From assembly GCF_000293865.2 (NCBI RefSeq), contig NZ_ALKN02000011.1, positions 1 through 64,000 of the forward strand: DNA of 64,000 bases, in the 5' to 3' direction. A program made the translations under genes and the position numbers. This document shows, one piece after another, positions 8,899 to 23,381 of this stretch; positions within the stretch are counted from its first letter, which is position 1; each line of letters begins with the position of its first letter. Origin of the DNA: Limnohabitans sp. Rim28 (GTDB taxonomy: Bacteria > Pseudomonadota > Gammaproteobacteria > Burkholderiales > Burkholderiaceae_C). The notes beneath the pieces were generated by a model. It was not told where the DNA came from, ran no database searches, and saw only the letters and a list, made by a program, of their open reading frames with translations.

Positions 8899-9516
8899 TT
8901 AGGCGGCGTTTGGGCGCAAGCCGTTCAATATCCAAAATGCTGTGGTCATCAGCGCTATCGACATGCAGCGGTTGAACATCAGCAAACGGCGCCCGTGTGC
9001 CAGCCAGTGTCTGAGCATCGAACCGGCCAAGGCATAGGTCAGGTTACTCAAAAAACCATAGGCCACCATGATGGGCAGGAGCACCAGTGTGCGGGCCGTG
9101 GCATCCTCTCGCCCGGCGATCCAGCCCGCCACGATGGCCAGGGCCAGCATCCAGGCTTTGATGTTGAGGAATTGCAGCCCAACACCCTGCACAAAGCCCA
9201 CTTGGAGCTTGGCGCTGTCGGCTTGCTGCAAGCTGCCGCTTTGCCACAAACGCGAGGCTAGCCACAGCAAATAGCCCGTGCCCAAGGTCACGATGCCCCA
9301 GCGCAAAGGTGGAAAGGCCACCACCAAACCACCTAAGCCCGTGGCGCACAGCGTGAACAAGATGCCCCAGCCCACCGGCACAGCACACACAAAGCGCATG
9401 GCCCGGCGCAGGCCGTGGTTGGCAGCCATGGCGGTGGACAAAGTGGTGTTGGGCCCTGGCGTGAAACTGCTCACGGTGGCCAGCACCAACAGAGCGCTGA
9501 GTTCTGAGGGGGTCAT
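8899..9516 (-). CDS. LysE family translocator
   Basis: A 205-residue inner-membrane protein with six predicted membrane segments. The N-terminal SSFTPGPNTTLSTAMAANHG is the LysE/RhtB family hallmark. The family exports amino acids such as lysine, homoserine or threonine; the substrate is not predictable here. It lies 64 bp upstream of the EamA gene on the same strand and 63 bp downstream of uup. With EamA it gives two exporters in a row next to an amino-acid aminotransferase. Confidence 0.88.
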   Translation of the reverse strand: MTPSELSALLVLATVSSFTPGPNTTLSTAMAANHGLRRAMRFVCAVPVGWGILFTLCATGLGGLVVAFPPLRWGIVTLGTGYLLWLASRLWQSGSLQQADSAKLQVGFVQGVGLQFLNIKAWMLALAIVAGWIAGREDATARTLVLLPIMVAYGFLSNLTYALAGSMLRHWLAHGRRLLMFNRCMSIALMTTAFWILNGLRPNAA

Positions 9517-9579
9517 GCTTTGGAATGTAGGGCCAAACGGCCACTTTTCAGGTCACCGCTTCGACACAGAAAGGCCAAT

Positions 9580-11502
9580 TCAGCGTGCCGACAGCACTTC
9601 CCAGCGCTCCATGGCCGCCAACAACAAATCATCAATTTCAGTGTCGCGCCTGAAGAGTTGTTGTGCCAGACCTGGATCACGTTGGTAGACGTTGCCATCG
9701 GCCAGTTGAGCGCGGGTTTGGGTTTGCTCTTTTTCCAGAGCTTCGATCTTCGCGGGCAATTCGGCCAATTCGCGTTGCTCTTTGTAGCTGAGTTTGCTGC
9801 GTGCGGGCGCAGCGGCGGCTTGAGCGCTGGTGGCTCCCGAAGGGCTCAAGGCTGTGGACGTGTTGGCGTTTGCAGCGCCGTTTTTTTGTGTGGCTTGGGC
9901 CCGAATGGTTTGTGCGCGTTGGGACTGGACCAGCCAGTCTTGCACCGAGCCCTCGTATTCGCGCCAGAAGCCAGGCTGGTCCGGAGCGCTTTCGCAGGCA
10001 ATGATGCCGGTGACCACGTTGTCCATGAAGGCGCGGTCATGGCTGACCAGAAACACGGTGCCTTCGTAGGTTTGCAAAAGCTCTTCGAGCAGCTCGAGGG
10101 TTTCGATGTCCAGGTCATTGGTCGGTTCGTCCAACACCAACACGTTGGCCGGGCGTGCAAACAAGCGCGCCAGCAGCAAGCGGTTGCGCTCACCGCCAGA
10201 CAGCGAACGCACGGGCGATGTGCCGCGAGCCGGCGAAAACAAGAAGTCGCCCAGGTAACTTTTGACGTGCTGGCGCTTGTTGCCGATCTCGATCCACTCG
10301 CTGCCGGGGCTGATGAAATCCTCGAGCGTGGCATCCAGGTCCAGTGCGTCGCGCATCTGGTCAAAATAGGCCACTTCCATTTTTGTGCCACGGCGAACTT
10401 CGCCGCTGTCGGCTTCGAGCTCGCCCAAAATCAATTTAAGCAAGGTGGTTTTGCCCGCGCCGTTGGGCCCCAGCAAGCCAATTTTGTCGCCGCGCAGCAA
10501 GGTGCCGGTGAACTTGTCAATGATGGTGCGCACGCTGCTGTCGGGCTGTGTGAAGCTTTTGCTCACGTCGGTCAATTCGGCCACCAGTTTGCCGCTGGGC
10601 AGGCCAGAGGCTACTTCCATCTTGACGTTGCCGACCTTTTCTCGGCGTGCAGCCCGCTCGCCGCGCAGGTTTTGCAGTCGCGTGATCCGGCTTTGGCTGC
10701 GGGTGCGGCGGGCTTCCACGCCTTTGCGGATCCATATCTCTTCTTGGGCGAGTAATTTGTCTGCCTTGGCCTGAATCACGGCTTCTTGCGCCAATTGCTC
10801 TTCTTTTTGCACTTGGTAGGCTGCATAGTTGCCAGGATATGGGCGCAATTTGCCCCGGTCCAGCTCAATGATTCGGGTCGCAATGCGGTCCAAAAAGGCG
10901 CGGTCATGGGTGATGGCAATGACGCTGCCTTTGAAGTCGATCAGCAGGTCTTCCAGCCAAGTGATGGCATTCAAGTCGAGGTGGTTGGTCGGTTCGTCCA
11001 ACAAGAGCACGTCAGGCCGTGTGACCAGAGCCTGTGCCAATGCCACGCGTTTTCGCATGCCGCCAGACAAAGACTGAACAACCGCATTGGGGTCGAGTTT
11101 CAGACGTTGCAGGGTCTCTTCGAGTCTTTGCTCCCAGCCCCAACCCTCTCGCGACTCGATCAGTCCTTGCAAGGTGTCCAGGTCGCCCCGGCTGTGTGTG
11201 TAATCGTCGATCCATTGCACCACTTCAGCCAGACCTTCACGCACGGACTCAAAAATCGTGTGTTCAGGTACCAATACAGGCTCTTGTGCCACATAGGCAA
11301 TGCGAACACCTTGCTGTAAGTGAAGAGAACCATCATCTGGCCGCTCCATGCCCGCCAGAATTTTGAGCAGTGAAGACTTGCCTGTTCCGTTGCGACCAAT
11401 CAAACCGATACGCTCCGAACTCTCTAAAGAGAAATCGGCGTGATCGAGGAGTGCGACATGGCCAAAGGCCAGAGAAGCGTTCAAGAGTGTGAGTAAAGCC
11501 AT
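9580..11502 (-). CDS. uup: ABC-F family ATPase Uup
   Basis: 640-residue cytosolic ABC-F protein with two complete ATPase domains and no membrane segments. Domain 1 has Walker A GRNGTGKSS (near residue 37), signature LSGGMRKR and Walker B VLLLDEPTNHLDL. Domain 2 has [17 protein letters not shown] and VLVLDEPTNDLDI. A C-terminal extension rich in Ala, Glu and Gln that forms a coiled coil after about residue 560 is typical of Uup, which binds branched DNA or ribosomes. The frame opens further upstream, but the ATG at 11502 starts at the conserved MALLTLLNASLAFG. It is divergent from the rRNA operon. Confidence 0.92.
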   Translation of the reverse strand: MALLTLLNASLAFGHVALLDHADFSLESSERIGLIGRNGTGKSSLLKILAGMERPDDGSLHLQQGVRIAYVAQEPVLVPEHTIFESVREGLAEVVQWIDDYTHSRGDLDTLQGLIESREGWGWEQRLEETLQRLKLDPNAVVQSLSGGMRKRVALAQALVTRPDVLLLDEPTNHLDLNAITWLEDLLIDFKGSVIAITHDRAFLDRIATRIIELDRGKLRPYPGNYAAYQVQKEEQLAQEAVIQAKADKLLAQEEIWIRKGVEARRTRSQSRITRLQNLRGERAARREKVGNVKMEVASGLPSGKLVAELTDVSKSFTQPDSSVRTIIDKFTGTLLRGDKIGLLGPNGAGKTTLLKLILGELEADSGEVRRGTKMEVAYFDQMRDALDLDATLEDFISPGSEWIEIGNKRQHVKSYLGDFLFSPARGTSPVRSLSGGERNRLLLARLFARPANVLVLDEPTNDLDIETLELLEELLQTYEGTVFLVSHDRAFMDNVVTGIIACESAPDQPGFWREYEGSVQDWLVQSQRAQTIRAQATQKNGAANANTSTALSPSGATSAQAAAAPARSKLSYKEQRELAELPAKIEALEKEQTQTRAQLADGNVYQRDPGLAQQLFRRDTEIDDLLLAAMERWEVLSAR

Positions 11503-11525
11503 GAACCCATTATCCGGGCTGGCCT

Positions 11526-11855
11526 GCAAGAAACTTTCACTTGTGCTTCAAAAAAGTAGTCAGCGACTAAAAAGTTGCGCTACAATCGAGGGCTTCGCTG
11601 CACACAAGTCAACTTTCGAAAGAATGAAGGCATGCACAGTGAAAGGTTAAGAAAAAGTGTTGTTCATGCAAGAAATTTTCGAAAACCTAAGCAAGTGCTG
11701 AAAAGTGTGCAATAATCGAAGGCTTCGCTGTAAACGAGCTGACTTTTCAAAAGTCAAGTTCAACACAGCAAGAAAGAAAACGACTTGCACCGCAAGAAAT
11801 TTTCATAAAATTTGACGCAGCGATAAAAGCTGTGTTAGACTACAAGGCTTCGCTG
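11526..11855 (+). promoter_or_regulatory. Repeated rRNA promoter region (three units)
   Basis: Three tandem, diverged copies of one unit precede the rRNA operon. Each has GCAAGAAA(C/T)TTTC (11526, 11668, 11792), a -10-like hexamer (TACAAT 11581, AATAAT 11711, TAGACT 11836) and, just after it, the identical decamer GGCTTCGCTG (11591, 11721, 11846). The third unit has a good -35, TTGACG at 11812-11817, with an 18-base spacer. The first two have no clear -35. The decamer is placed like the discriminator/initial transcribed region of stable-RNA promoters. Reading: tandem P1-P2-P3 promoters of the rRNA operon. Confidence 0.7.
11812..11841 (+). promoter_or_regulatory. Proximal rRNA promoter (P3)
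   Basis: TTGACG at 11812-11817 and TAGACT at 11836-11841 are separated by 18 bases, close to the sigma-70 consensus. An AT-rich stretch (AAATTTTCATAAAA) lies directly upstream, placed like an UP element. This is the best of the three tandem promoter candidates before the 16S gene. Confidence 0.65.
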
Positions 11856-11895
11856 ATCGCAGCGTGGCAAGACGGGGTAGCGAGAGTTGCCTTGG

Positions 11896-11909
11896 GTTCT
11901 TTAAAAATA
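11896..11909 (+). promoter_or_regulatory. boxA-like antitermination site, 16S leader
   Basis: GTTCTTTAAAAAT resembles the rRNA boxA element bound by NusB/NusE. A near-identical copy (TGTTCTTTAAAAA) occurs at about 14069-14081 before the 23S gene. Such sites load the rRNA antitermination complex. Confidence 0.6.
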
Positions 11910-12076
11910 TACAGCCGATAAGCGTGGGCGTTTGATGGTGATTGCCAAGTTCTTCGGAACTTAGCTTTAATTAGCTAACAAACGCTCATGAAGTAAAAAA
12001 GATGTGGAAATCAGAGATGGTGACCACGTCGATTCCAATTTATGAGTTGGTCGAAAGACCGAAAAAAATCAAGATC

Positions 12077-13608
<1,532 letters not shown>

Positions 13609-13704
13609 TGGAAACTGCAATCTAAATTGAACGCTCACACTTATCGGTTGTTGGAAGGTTGTCGCTGAGGGCTCAGGCTTTGCCTGGTCATTGGTGACCG
13701 GCTT

Positions 13705-13781
13705 GGGTCTGTAGCTCAGTTGGTTAGAGCACTGTGTTGATAACGCAGGGGTCGTTGGTTCGAGACCAACCAGACCCACCA
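13705..13781 (+). tRNA. tRNA-Ile (GAT)
   Basis: 77-nt cloverleaf in the 16S-23S spacer. The acceptor stem GGGTCTG pairs with CAGACCC, the anticodon loop TTGATAA gives GAT, the T arm contains GGTTCGAGACC, and the CCA end is encoded. This is the standard first spacer tRNA of proteobacterial rRNA operons. Confidence 0.96.
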
Positions 13782-13848
13782 ATCCTTCTGAAGACGGGTG
13801 CCACATGGCTTACTAAATGGTTTGCCAGGGTGCCAAGGGCAAGACAAT

Positions 13849-13924
13849 GGGGGATTAGCTCAGCTGGGAGAGCACCTGCTTTGCAAGCAGGGGGTCGTCG
13901 GTTCGATCCCGTCATCCTCCACCA
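13849..13924 (+). tRNA. tRNA-Ala (TGC)
   Basis: 76-nt cloverleaf 67 bp after tRNA-Ile. The acceptor stem GGGGGAT pairs with ATCCTCC (one G-T pair), the anticodon loop TTTGCAA gives TGC, the T arm contains GGTTCGATCCC, and the CCA end is encoded. It is the usual second spacer tRNA. Confidence 0.96.
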
Positions 13925-14355
13925 TCACTTATCGAAATGTTGAGCGGGTCCTGTCGGGGGCCTTTATTCATCTTCATTCAAAACAAAAGCGGCTTGGCAA
14001 GAGATTGCGAAGGCTGTTTTTGTGTTGATTGATATTGATCGATTGACAAGTGTCGAAAGGCACACGGCTGTTCTTTAAAAATTCATAGAGTCGAATCAGA
14101 GTTGCCAGGGGAAACCGCACATTCGTAAAGGTTTAGTGCGGACCGTGCCCCTGGTGACAATTTTTTGATTGCGTCAAAACGAATATTCAAACGACGTTTG
14201 AAATTCAAGTAATGACGAATTGTTCTTTTGATATTGGATGGAAACATCCGGTGTTGAGGAATTATTCATTTACGGCATAACGCGTCAGGTGAAAGACCTG
14301 ACAGACATTCCTTGAAAACAACGATGAGGTCTCGCAAGAGAGTTCAAAGTTATAG
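13925..14355 (+). other. Spacer between tRNA-Ala and 23S rRNA
   Basis: 431 bp of transcribed spacer without a gene. It contains the second boxA-like element (about 14069-14081) and AT-rich sequence towards the 23S gene, where the processing stem would form. No coding sequence is supported. Confidence 0.75.
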
Positions 14356-17235
<2,880 letters not shown>

Positions 17236-17383
17236 ATAACTTTGATCACACATCGTAAGGTGTGCATTGGTCAAGGAAGTTATGCCAAGTTGACGCATTC
17301 AAAAATGGCTGAAAAGCCGAAATCTGATTCGAAGCTCTATGAATTCGTTGTTTTGATTGAAAAGTCAAGACGACAACAAGTTT

Positions 17384-17499
17384 TGCCTGATGACCATAGC
17401 AAGTTGGCCCCACTCCTTCCCATCTCGAACAGGACCGTGAAACGACTTAGCGCCGATGATAGTGCGGATTCCCGTGTGAAAGTAGGACATCGTCAGGCT
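17384..17499 (+). rRNA. rrf: 5S ribosomal RNA
   Basis: About 116 nt. The terminal stem GCCTGA (17385-17390) pairs with TCAGGC (17493-17498). The CCCATCTCGAACAG loop and the GTAGGACATCG segment are typical. It is the last gene of the operon, followed at once by a terminator. Confidence 0.94.
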
Positions 17500-17511
17500 T
17501 CTAACAGCCCG

Positions 17512-17540
17512 AAACGCCTCACCCTCCGGTGGGGCGTTTT
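17512..17540 (+). terminator. Rho-independent terminator of the rRNA operon
   Basis: AAACGCCTCACC and GGTGGGGCGTTT form a 12-bp stem with one T-G pair around a CTCC loop, followed by a T run. It lies 13 bp after the 5S gene. Confidence 0.9.
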
Positions 17541-17610
17541 GCTTTGTGCGAAGCATTTCTTCATTCGCATCATCCCTCATTTTTTTGCTCCTCTACGGGT
17601 TACCCCCCGA

Positions 17611-17674
17611 TTGACCTATTGATCATTTGCATAAATACTTGAGACCTAAAATATATAGGCCTTAATTAATGGCT
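17611..17674 (+). promoter_or_regulatory. Candidate promoter and operator of the anthranilate operon
   Basis: TTGACC (17611-17616) and AATACT (17634-17639), 17 bases apart, are a plausible sigma-70 promoter. Just downstream lie CCTA-N7-TAGG (17645-17659) and an imperfect dyad centred on the perfect 8-bp palindrome TTAATTAA (17662-17669, arms to 17657-17674). This is suitably placed for the MarR protein encoded inside the operon, which is inference. Confidence 0.4.
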
Positions 17675-17702
17675 TGTGTGGTCTGTAGCAAAGAGAAGCA
17701 AT

Positions 17703-20036
17703 ATGAAAATCGTGTGCATTGGCGGTGGTCCCTCGGGTTTGTATTTTGCTTTGTTGATGAAAAAGCTTGGCGCCCACCACGACATCACCGTGGTGGAGCG
17801 CAACAAGCCCTACGACACCTTTGGCTGGGGTGTTGTGTTTTCTGACCAGACACTTGAGAACATGCGCGAGTGGGACAGAGAAACCGCAGGCGAGGTGGAG
17901 CAAGCCTTCAACCATTGGGATGACATTGAGCTGCACTTCAAAAATCGGGTGATCCGCTCAGGCGGACATGGTTTTGTAGGCATCGGGCGCAAGAAGTTAC
18001 TCAACATCTTGCAAGATCGCTGCGAACAGGTCGGCGTCAAACTCATGTTCGAGCAAGATGTGAATTCAGATTTGGACTTTCCCGATGCGGACCTCGTCAT
18101 TGCCAGCGATGGTGTCAATTCGCGTGTGCGCAGCCGCCTGCCCGAAGTGTTCAAACCCGATATCGTCACTCGACCCAATCGTTTCATTTGGTTGGGCACC
18201 AACCGCCAGTACGACGCCTTCACTTTTTTGTTCGAAAAAACAGAGCACGGATGGTTTCAGGCGCACGTCTACAAATTCGACAAGCAAACATCGACCTTCA
18301 TCGTTGAGTGCCCCGAGCACGTCTGGCTGGCGCACGGACTGGACAAGGCCGATCAAGACGCGTCCATTGCTTTTTGTGAACAACTCTTTGCCAAGAACCT
18401 GCAAGGCGAGAAGCTGATGACCAACGCGCGGCACCTGCGGGGATCGGCATGGCTCAACTTCCAGCGCGTCAAGTGCGCCAACTGGTCCCACTTCAACGGC
18501 AACAGCCATGTGGTGCTGATGGGCGACGCGGTGCACACAGCGCATTTTGCGATTGGCTCGGGCACCAAGTTGGCGCTCGAAGACGCCATCGAACTGGTGC
18601 GCCAATTCAAAGAGCTGGGTGATACAGCCGACCGAATCCCCGAGGTGCTCAAGCATTACCAGGCCGTGCGTGAAATCGACGTGATCCGCCTGCAAAACGC
18701 CGCCTGGAACGCAATGGAGTGGTTCGAGGTGTGTGGTGAGCGCTACTGTGACCAACTCGAGCCCGAGCAGTTCATGTACTCCATGCTCACACGCAGCCAG
18801 CGCATCAGCCACGAGAATTTGCGACTGCGTGACAAAGCTTGGCTTGAAGGCTATGAGGCCTGGTTTGCAGGCCGCACGGCCCAGCCAGGCGTCCGCCCGC
18901 CCATGTTCACGCCCTACACCTTGCGCTCGGTCACGCTGAAGAACCGCGTGGTGGTTTCACCCATGGCGCAGTACATGGCCATCGACGGAAGAGTGGCAGA
19001 AGACCACTTGGTGCACCTGGGCGCACGCGCCATGGGTGGCGCCGGTTTGGTGATGGTCGAGATGACCGCCCCCAGCGCCGATGGCCGAATCACGCATGGC
19101 TGTCCAGGGCTGTGGAGCGACGAACAGACCGAGGATTTCAAACGCATCACCGCCTGGGTGCACGCCAAGTCGGACGCCAAAATCGGTCTGCAAATCGGCC
19201 ACGCCGGACCCAAAGGCTCCTCCTGCCGCCCCTGGCAAGGCGCGGGCATGGACCAGCCCTTGCCCCAAGATGACGCCGAAGGCAACTGGCCCCTGCTGGC
19301 GGCCTCTGCACAGCCCTATCTGCCGCACGGTGATGTGCCCCGCGCCATGAGCCGCACCGACATGAACCGAGTCACGGCCGACTTTGTGGCGTCCACGCGG
19401 CGCGCAGCTCAAGCCGGCTTTGATTGGCTCGAACTGCATTGCGCGCACGGCTACCTGTTGTCGAGCTTCATCAGTCCCCTGACCAATCAGCGCACCGACG
19501 ACTACGGTGGATCGCTCGCCAGCCGACTGCGCTTCCCGCTCGAAGTGTTCGCTGCTGTGCGCTCCGCCTGGCCGGATCACCTGCCCATGTCGGTGCGCAT
19601 CTCGGCGCATGACTGGGTCGAAGGCGGCATCACGCCCACCGATGCGGTCGAGATCGCCCGCGCCTTCAAAGCCGCTGGGGCCGACATGATCGACTGCTCG
19701 TCAGGCCAAGTCAGCGCCCAGCAAAAGCCCACCTACGGCCGCATGTACCAAACCCCGTTTGCCGACCGCATCCGGCAAGAGGCCGGCATCGCCACCATCG
19801 CGGTGGGCGCCATCTCTGAGGCGGATCACGTCAACAGCATCCTGGCCGCAGGTCGCGCCGATCTGTGTGCCGTGGCCCGCCCGCATCTGGCCAACCCAGC
19901 CTGGACGCTGACCGAAGCAGCGCGCATCGGCTACAAAGACATCGCTTGGCCCCGCGCCTACGCGTCGGGCAAGCCCCAGCTTGAAGCAGGTTTCGCCCGC
20001 GAGCGAGCCCAGCAGACCGCCAGCAAGGGGGATTGA
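17703..20036 (+). CDS. Anthraniloyl-CoA monooxygenase (monooxygenase-OYE fusion)
   Basis: 777-residue two-domain flavoenzyme. Residues 1 to about 390 form a p-hydroxybenzoate-hydroxylase-like FAD monooxygenase ([14 protein letters not shown] at the N-terminus, [20 protein letters not shown] for FAD binding). From about 400 follows an old-yellow-enzyme FMN reductase ([39 protein letters not shown]). This fusion is the hallmark of 2-aminobenzoyl-CoA monooxygenase/reductase, which hydroxylates and then reduces the aromatic ring; databases also call relatives salicylyl-CoA 5-hydroxylase. The ATG at 17703 starts directly at the Rossmann strand, and the preceding GTG/ATG-free codons are not conserved in type. 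First gene of a seven-gene operon with an aryl-CoA ligase, which supports the anthranilate reading. Confidence 0.87.
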   Translation: MKIVCIGGGPSGLYFALLMKKLGAHHDITVVERNKPYDTFGWGVVFSDQTLENMREWDRETAGEVEQAFNHWDDIELHFKNRVIRSGGHGFVGIGRKKLLNILQDRCEQVGVKLMFEQDVNSDLDFPDADLVIASDGVNSRVRSRLPEVFKPDIVTRPNRFIWLGTNRQYDAFTFLFEKTEHGWFQAHVYKFDKQTSTFIVECPEHVWLAHGLDKADQDASIAFCEQLFAKNLQGEKLMTNARHLRGSAWLNFQRVKCANWSHFNGNSHVVLMGDAVHTAHFAIGSGTKLALEDAIELVRQFKELGDTADRIPEVLKHYQAVREIDVIRLQNAAWNAMEWFEVCGERYCDQLEPEQFMYSMLTRSQRISHENLRLRDKAWLEGYEAWFAGRTAQPGVRPPMFTPYTLRSVTLKNRVVVSPMAQYMAIDGRVAEDHLVHLGARAMGGAGLVMVEMTAPSADGRITHGCPGLWSDEQTEDFKRITAWVHAKSDAKIGLQIGHAGPKGSSCRPWQGAGMDQPLPQDDAEGNWPLLAASAQPYLPHGDVPRAMSRTDMNRVTADFVASTRRAAQAGFDWLELHCAHGYLLSSFISPLTNQRTDDYGGSLASRLRFPLEVFAAVRSAWPDHLPMSVRISAHDWVEGGITPTDAVEIARAFKAAGADMIDCSSGQVSAQQKPTYGRMYQTPFADRIRQEAGIATIAVGAISEADHVNSILAAGRADLCAVARPHLANPAWTLTEAARIGYKDIAWPRAYASGKPQLEAGFARERAQQTASKGD

Positions 20037-20037
20037 G

Positions 20038-20838
20038 ATGGCCCAAGAACTGCAAGGTCGCCACGCCCTCATCACCGGTGCGGGTGCAGGCATCGGCGCT
20101 GCCATCGCGCTGCAGTTGGCGCAAGCGGGTTGTCGCCTCACGCTCTGTGGCCGTTCGCAAGACACCCTGCAAGCCCAGGCCGAAACGTTGCGCGCACAAG
20201 TGCCCGAAGTGGCGGTGTTGATCGCGCCCATGGACGTGGCCGATGAACACGCCGTTCAAGCGGCGGTGCAGGGGGCGCAAGCCCGCTTTGGCCCTGTCAA
20301 TATCCTCATCAACAACGCGGGACAGGCGAGCAGCCAGCCCTTTGCCAAGACCGATGCCGCGCTCTGGCAGCAGATGATCAGCGTCAACCTCACGGGCACC
20401 TACCACTGCATCCAGGCGGTGCTGCCCGGCATGCTCGAAGCCGCCAAGTCTGGCACCCCTGGGCGCATCGTCAACATCGCCAGCACCGCAGGACTCAAAG
20501 GCTACGCCTATGTGAGCGCCTATGTGGCGGCCAAGCACGGTGTGGTGGGTTTGACCAAAGCGCTCGCGCTTGAATTGGCGCGCAAGGGCGTGACCGTGAA
20601 CGCCATTTGCCCCGGTTACACCGAAACCGACATCGTGCGCGAAGCGGTGCAAAACATCGTGAGCAAAACTGGCAAGAGCGAAGCCGAAGCGCGCCAGGCT
20701 TTGGCCGCCAGCAACCCGCAGCAGCGTTTGGTGCAACCGAACGAAGTGGCGCAAAGCGTGCTGTGGCTGTGCGCTGCAGGCAGCGACGCCATCAACGGCC
20801 AAGCCATTGCCATTGACGGTGGGGAGTTGGCAGGATGA
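20038..20838 (+). CDS. SDR family NAD(P)-dependent dehydrogenase
   Basis: 266-residue short-chain dehydrogenase. TGAGAGIG (about 15-22) is the nucleotide-binding motif, NNAG follows near residue 89, and the catalytic Tyr and Lys lie in YVAAK. Its ATG starts one base after the stop of the monooxygenase, so the two are translationally linked. In a CoA-dependent beta-oxidation-like pathway it would serve as 3-hydroxyacyl-CoA dehydrogenase or reduce a cyclic keto intermediate; this role is inferred from context. The open frame reaches back to 19981, but that part overlaps the preceding gene. Confidence 0.88.
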   Translation: MAQELQGRHALITGAGAGIGAAIALQLAQAGCRLTLCGRSQDTLQAQAETLRAQVPEVAVLIAPMDVADEHAVQAAVQGAQARFGPVNILINNAGQASSQPFAKTDAALWQQMISVNLTGTYHCIQAVLPGMLEAAKSGTPGRIVNIASTAGLKGYAYVSAYVAAKHGVVGLTKALALELARKGVTVNAICPGYTETDIVREAVQNIVSKTGKSEAEARQALAASNPQQRLVQPNEVAQSVLWLCAAGSDAINGQAIAIDGGELAG

Positions 20839-21323
20839 ACAGCATGACCGACATGGAAGTGCGTGCCCATGCCGAGCACCACGCCTCACTGCGTTTGTGG
20901 TTGCGCCTGCTGTCATGCACCACCCGCATCGAAGACACGATCCGTCAGCGCTTGCGCGAACAGTTTGGCATCACACTGCCGCGCTTTGACCTGATGGCGC
21001 AACTGGAGCGCGAGCCGCAAGGCCTGTCAATGAGCGAACTGTCGCGCCGCATGATGGTGACGGGTGGCAACGTCACCAGCATCGTGGACCAGCTGGAAAA
21101 AGAACAACTGGTGCAGCGTCAGACGCAAGTCGGCGATCGCCGTTCTTTCACCGTCAGTTTGACCAGCGCCGGAAGCGAAGCGTTTGCCGCCATGGCCTTG
21201 GCCCACGAAGGCTGGGTGGTCGAGCTGCTCTCGCCGCTGGCCGAGCCAGAACAAACACAGTTGCACCAACTGCTGGGCACCTTGAAGTCCGGCACACGCA
21301 CCCCTCAAAAGGAGAAGACATGA
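20835..21323 (+). CDS. MarR family transcriptional regulator
   Basis: 162-residue winged-helix regulator. The recognition region [24 protein letters not shown] is followed by the wing with [15 protein letters not shown]. It overlaps both neighbours by ATGA, so it is translated as part of the catabolic operon. MarR proteins in aromatic CoA operons commonly release DNA when they bind the aryl-CoA intermediate; by that analogy it would control the promoter near 17.6 kb in response to anthraniloyl-CoA. The ligand is inference. Confidence 0.9.
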   Translation: MNSMTDMEVRAHAEHHASLRLWLRLLSCTTRIEDTIRQRLREQFGITLPRFDLMAQLEREPQGLSMSELSRRMMVTGGNVTSIVDQLEKEQLVQRQTQVGDRRSFTVSLTSAGSEAFAAMALAHEGWVVELLSPLAEPEQTQLHQLLGTLKSGTRTPQKEKT

Positions 21324-22180
21324 CCCAACGCTACCTGCCCGGTCAGGCGCATCAGCTGCCACGCCACAACCAGCCTCTGGCGGGCTATCAGCCTGCGCAT
21401 TTTTTGCTGTCCGTCAAAGACGGCGTCGCCACGGTGAGCCTGAACCGCCCCGAGCGCAAGAACCCGCTGTCGTTTGATTCGTATGCCGAACTGCGCGACT
21501 TCTTCCGCGCATTGGCCTACGCACCCGACATCCACGCGGTGGTCATCACCGGGGCCGGGGGCAACTTCTGCTCTGGTGGCGATGTGCACGAAATCATCGG
21601 TCCCCTCACAAAGCTCGACATGCCGGGCCTGCTGGCCTTCACCCGCATGACGGGCGACTTGGTCAAAGCCATGCGCGCCTGCCCGCAACCCATCATTGCC
21701 GCCATCGATGGCGTGTGCGCCGGGGCCGGCGCGATTTTGGCCATGGCGTCTGACTTGCGCTATGGCACCGAGCGCAGCAAAACCTATTTCCTGTTCAACA
21801 AGGTCGGCCTTGCCGGGTGCGACATGGGCGCTTGCGCATTGCTGCCGCGCATCATTGGTCAGGGCCGTGCGAGCGAGCTGTTGTTCACCGGGCGCGGCTT
21901 GGGCGCGCTGGAGGCCGAGCGCTGGGGTTTTTACAACCGCGTGTGCGGCGCAGAAGAAGTGCTGAACGAGGCACAAGCCATGGCTGCCCAACTGGCGTCT
22001 GGCCCCACCTTTGCCAACGGCATGACCAAGAAGATGCTGCAGCAAGAATGGAACATGGGCGTGGACGAAGCCATCGAAGCCGAAGCCCAAGCGCAGGCCA
22101 TCTGCATGGCGACCAACGATTTCCACCGGGCCTACCACGCCTTCGTGGCCAAGCAAACGCCCATCTTTGAAGGCGACTGA
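21320..22180 (+). CDS. Enoyl-CoA hydratase/isomerase family protein
   Basis: 286-residue crotonase-fold protein. Typical elements are [17 protein letters not shown], the oxyanion-hole segment [14 protein letters not shown], and [20 protein letters not shown]. It overlaps the MarR gene by ATGA and is followed after three bases by the acyl-CoA dehydrogenase. In this operon it would hydrate or hydrolytically open the alicyclic CoA intermediate formed from 2-aminobenzoyl-CoA. The exact reaction is not shown by sequence. Confidence 0.88.
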   Translation: MTQRYLPGQAHQLPRHNQPLAGYQPAHFLLSVKDGVATVSLNRPERKNPLSFDSYAELRDFFRALAYAPDIHAVVITGAGGNFCSGGDVHEIIGPLTKLDMPGLLAFTRMTGDLVKAMRACPQPIIAAIDGVCAGAGAILAMASDLRYGTERSKTYFLFNKVGLAGCDMGACALLPRIIGQGRASELLFTGRGLGALEAERWGFYNRVCGAEEVLNEAQAMAAQLASGPTFANGMTKKMLQQEWNMGVDEAIEAEAQAQAICMATNDFHRAYHAFVAKQTPIFEGD

Positions 22181-22183
22181 GCC

Positions 22184-23380
22184 ATGTCCAACAACCCAGC
22201 ACAACAGCCAAAACAGCACCCCGCAGAACTCGACTGGCCTTTCTTTGACGACAGCCACCGCAGTTTCAAAGTCCGGCTGGATGCCTGGTGCAACGAGCAT
22301 TTGGCCCACGCTCACCACGACGAAAGCCGCGATGCGGTGGATGCCGAATGCATCCGCCTTGTTCGCCTGCTGGGCAGCGGCGGTTGGCTCCGACACGCGG
22401 TGTCGGGCACGGACTATGGCGCAGCGTCTGACGTGATCGACACGCGCCAGCTGTGCCTGCTGCGCGAAACGCTGGCTTTTCACAACGGATTGTCCGACTT
22501 CGCATTTGCGATGCAGGGTCTGGGCACAGGGGCCATCAGCCTCATGGGCTCGGCTGACCAAAAGCAGCGCTACTTGCCGCGTGTGGCTTCAGGCCAAGCC
22601 CTGTCGGCCTTTGCGCTCAGCGAGCCCGAAGCAGGTTCCGACGTGGCCGCCATGCAGTGCAGCGCCACCGCCACGGCAGATGGCTATGTGCTGAACGGCC
22701 GCAAGACCTGGATCAGCAACGGCGGTATTGCCGACTTTTATGTGGTGTTCGCCCGCACGGGCGAAGCGCCCGGGGCGCGGGGCATCACCGCTTTCATTGT
22801 GGATGCCGACTCGCCCGGTTTGTCGATCGAAGAACGCATCGACGTGGTGGCGCCGCACCCGCTGGCCACGCTGAAATTTGACAACTGCAAGGTATCTGCA
22901 GCGCAGCGCATTGGCGATGCGGGCCAGGGCTTTAAGGTGGCCATGGCCACACTCGATGTGTTCCGCACCTCGGTGGCGGCAGCGGCTTTGGGGTTTGGGC
23001 GGCGTGCGCTGCACGAGTCCATCGCTTGGGCGCGCTCGCGCAAGATGTTTGGCCAAAGCTTGGGCGACTTTCAGATCACCCAAACCAAGATCGCGCAAAT
23101 GGCCACCCTGCTGGACGCCGCCACGCTGCTCACCTACCGCGCCGCCTGGCTGCGCGATCAGGGCGCACGCATCACCCGCGAGGCGGCCATGGCCAAGATG
23201 ACCGCCACCGAAAACGCGCAGCAGATCATCGACATGGCGGTGCAGATGCACGGCGGCATGGGCGTCAAAAAAGGCGTGATGGTGGAGTCGCTGTACCGCG
23301 AGATCCGGGCGCTGCGCATTTACGAAGGTGCGACCGAAGTGCAGCAACTGATCATCGGCAAGGATTTGTTGAAAGGTTGA
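22184..23380 (+). CDS. Acyl-CoA dehydrogenase
   Basis: 398-residue FAD enzyme of the acyl-CoA dehydrogenase family. [15 protein letters not shown] is signature 1, and [11 protein letters not shown] with [15 protein letters not shown] is the C-terminal signature; the YEGAT glutamate is at the position of the catalytic base of medium-chain acyl-CoA dehydrogenase. It would oxidise a saturated CoA intermediate in the alicyclic part of the anthranilate route, passing electrons to ETF. It lies between the hydratase gene and the CoA ligase gene with gaps of three and one bases. Confidence 0.92.
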   Translation: MSNNPAQQPKQHPAELDWPFFDDSHRSFKVRLDAWCNEHLAHAHHDESRDAVDAECIRLVRLLGSGGWLRHAVSGTDYGAASDVIDTRQLCLLRETLAFHNGLSDFAFAMQGLGTGAISLMGSADQKQRYLPRVASGQALSAFALSEPEAGSDVAAMQCSATATADGYVLNGRKTWISNGGIADFYVVFARTGEAPGARGITAFIVDADSPGLSIEERIDVVAPHPLATLKFDNCKVSAAQRIGDAGQGFKVAMATLDVFRTSVAAAALGFGRRALHESIAWARSRKMFGQSLGDFQITQTKIAQMATLLDAATLLTYRAAWLRDQGARITREAAMAKMTATENAQQIIDMAVQMHGGMGVKKGVMVESLYREIRALRIYEGATEVQQLIIGKDLLKG

Positions 23381-23381
23381 C

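Noticed and set aside
11526..11855. CRISPR-like array in front of the rRNA operon
   Set aside because: The repeats are too few and too diverged, and each copy contains promoter elements; a promoter duplication explains them.
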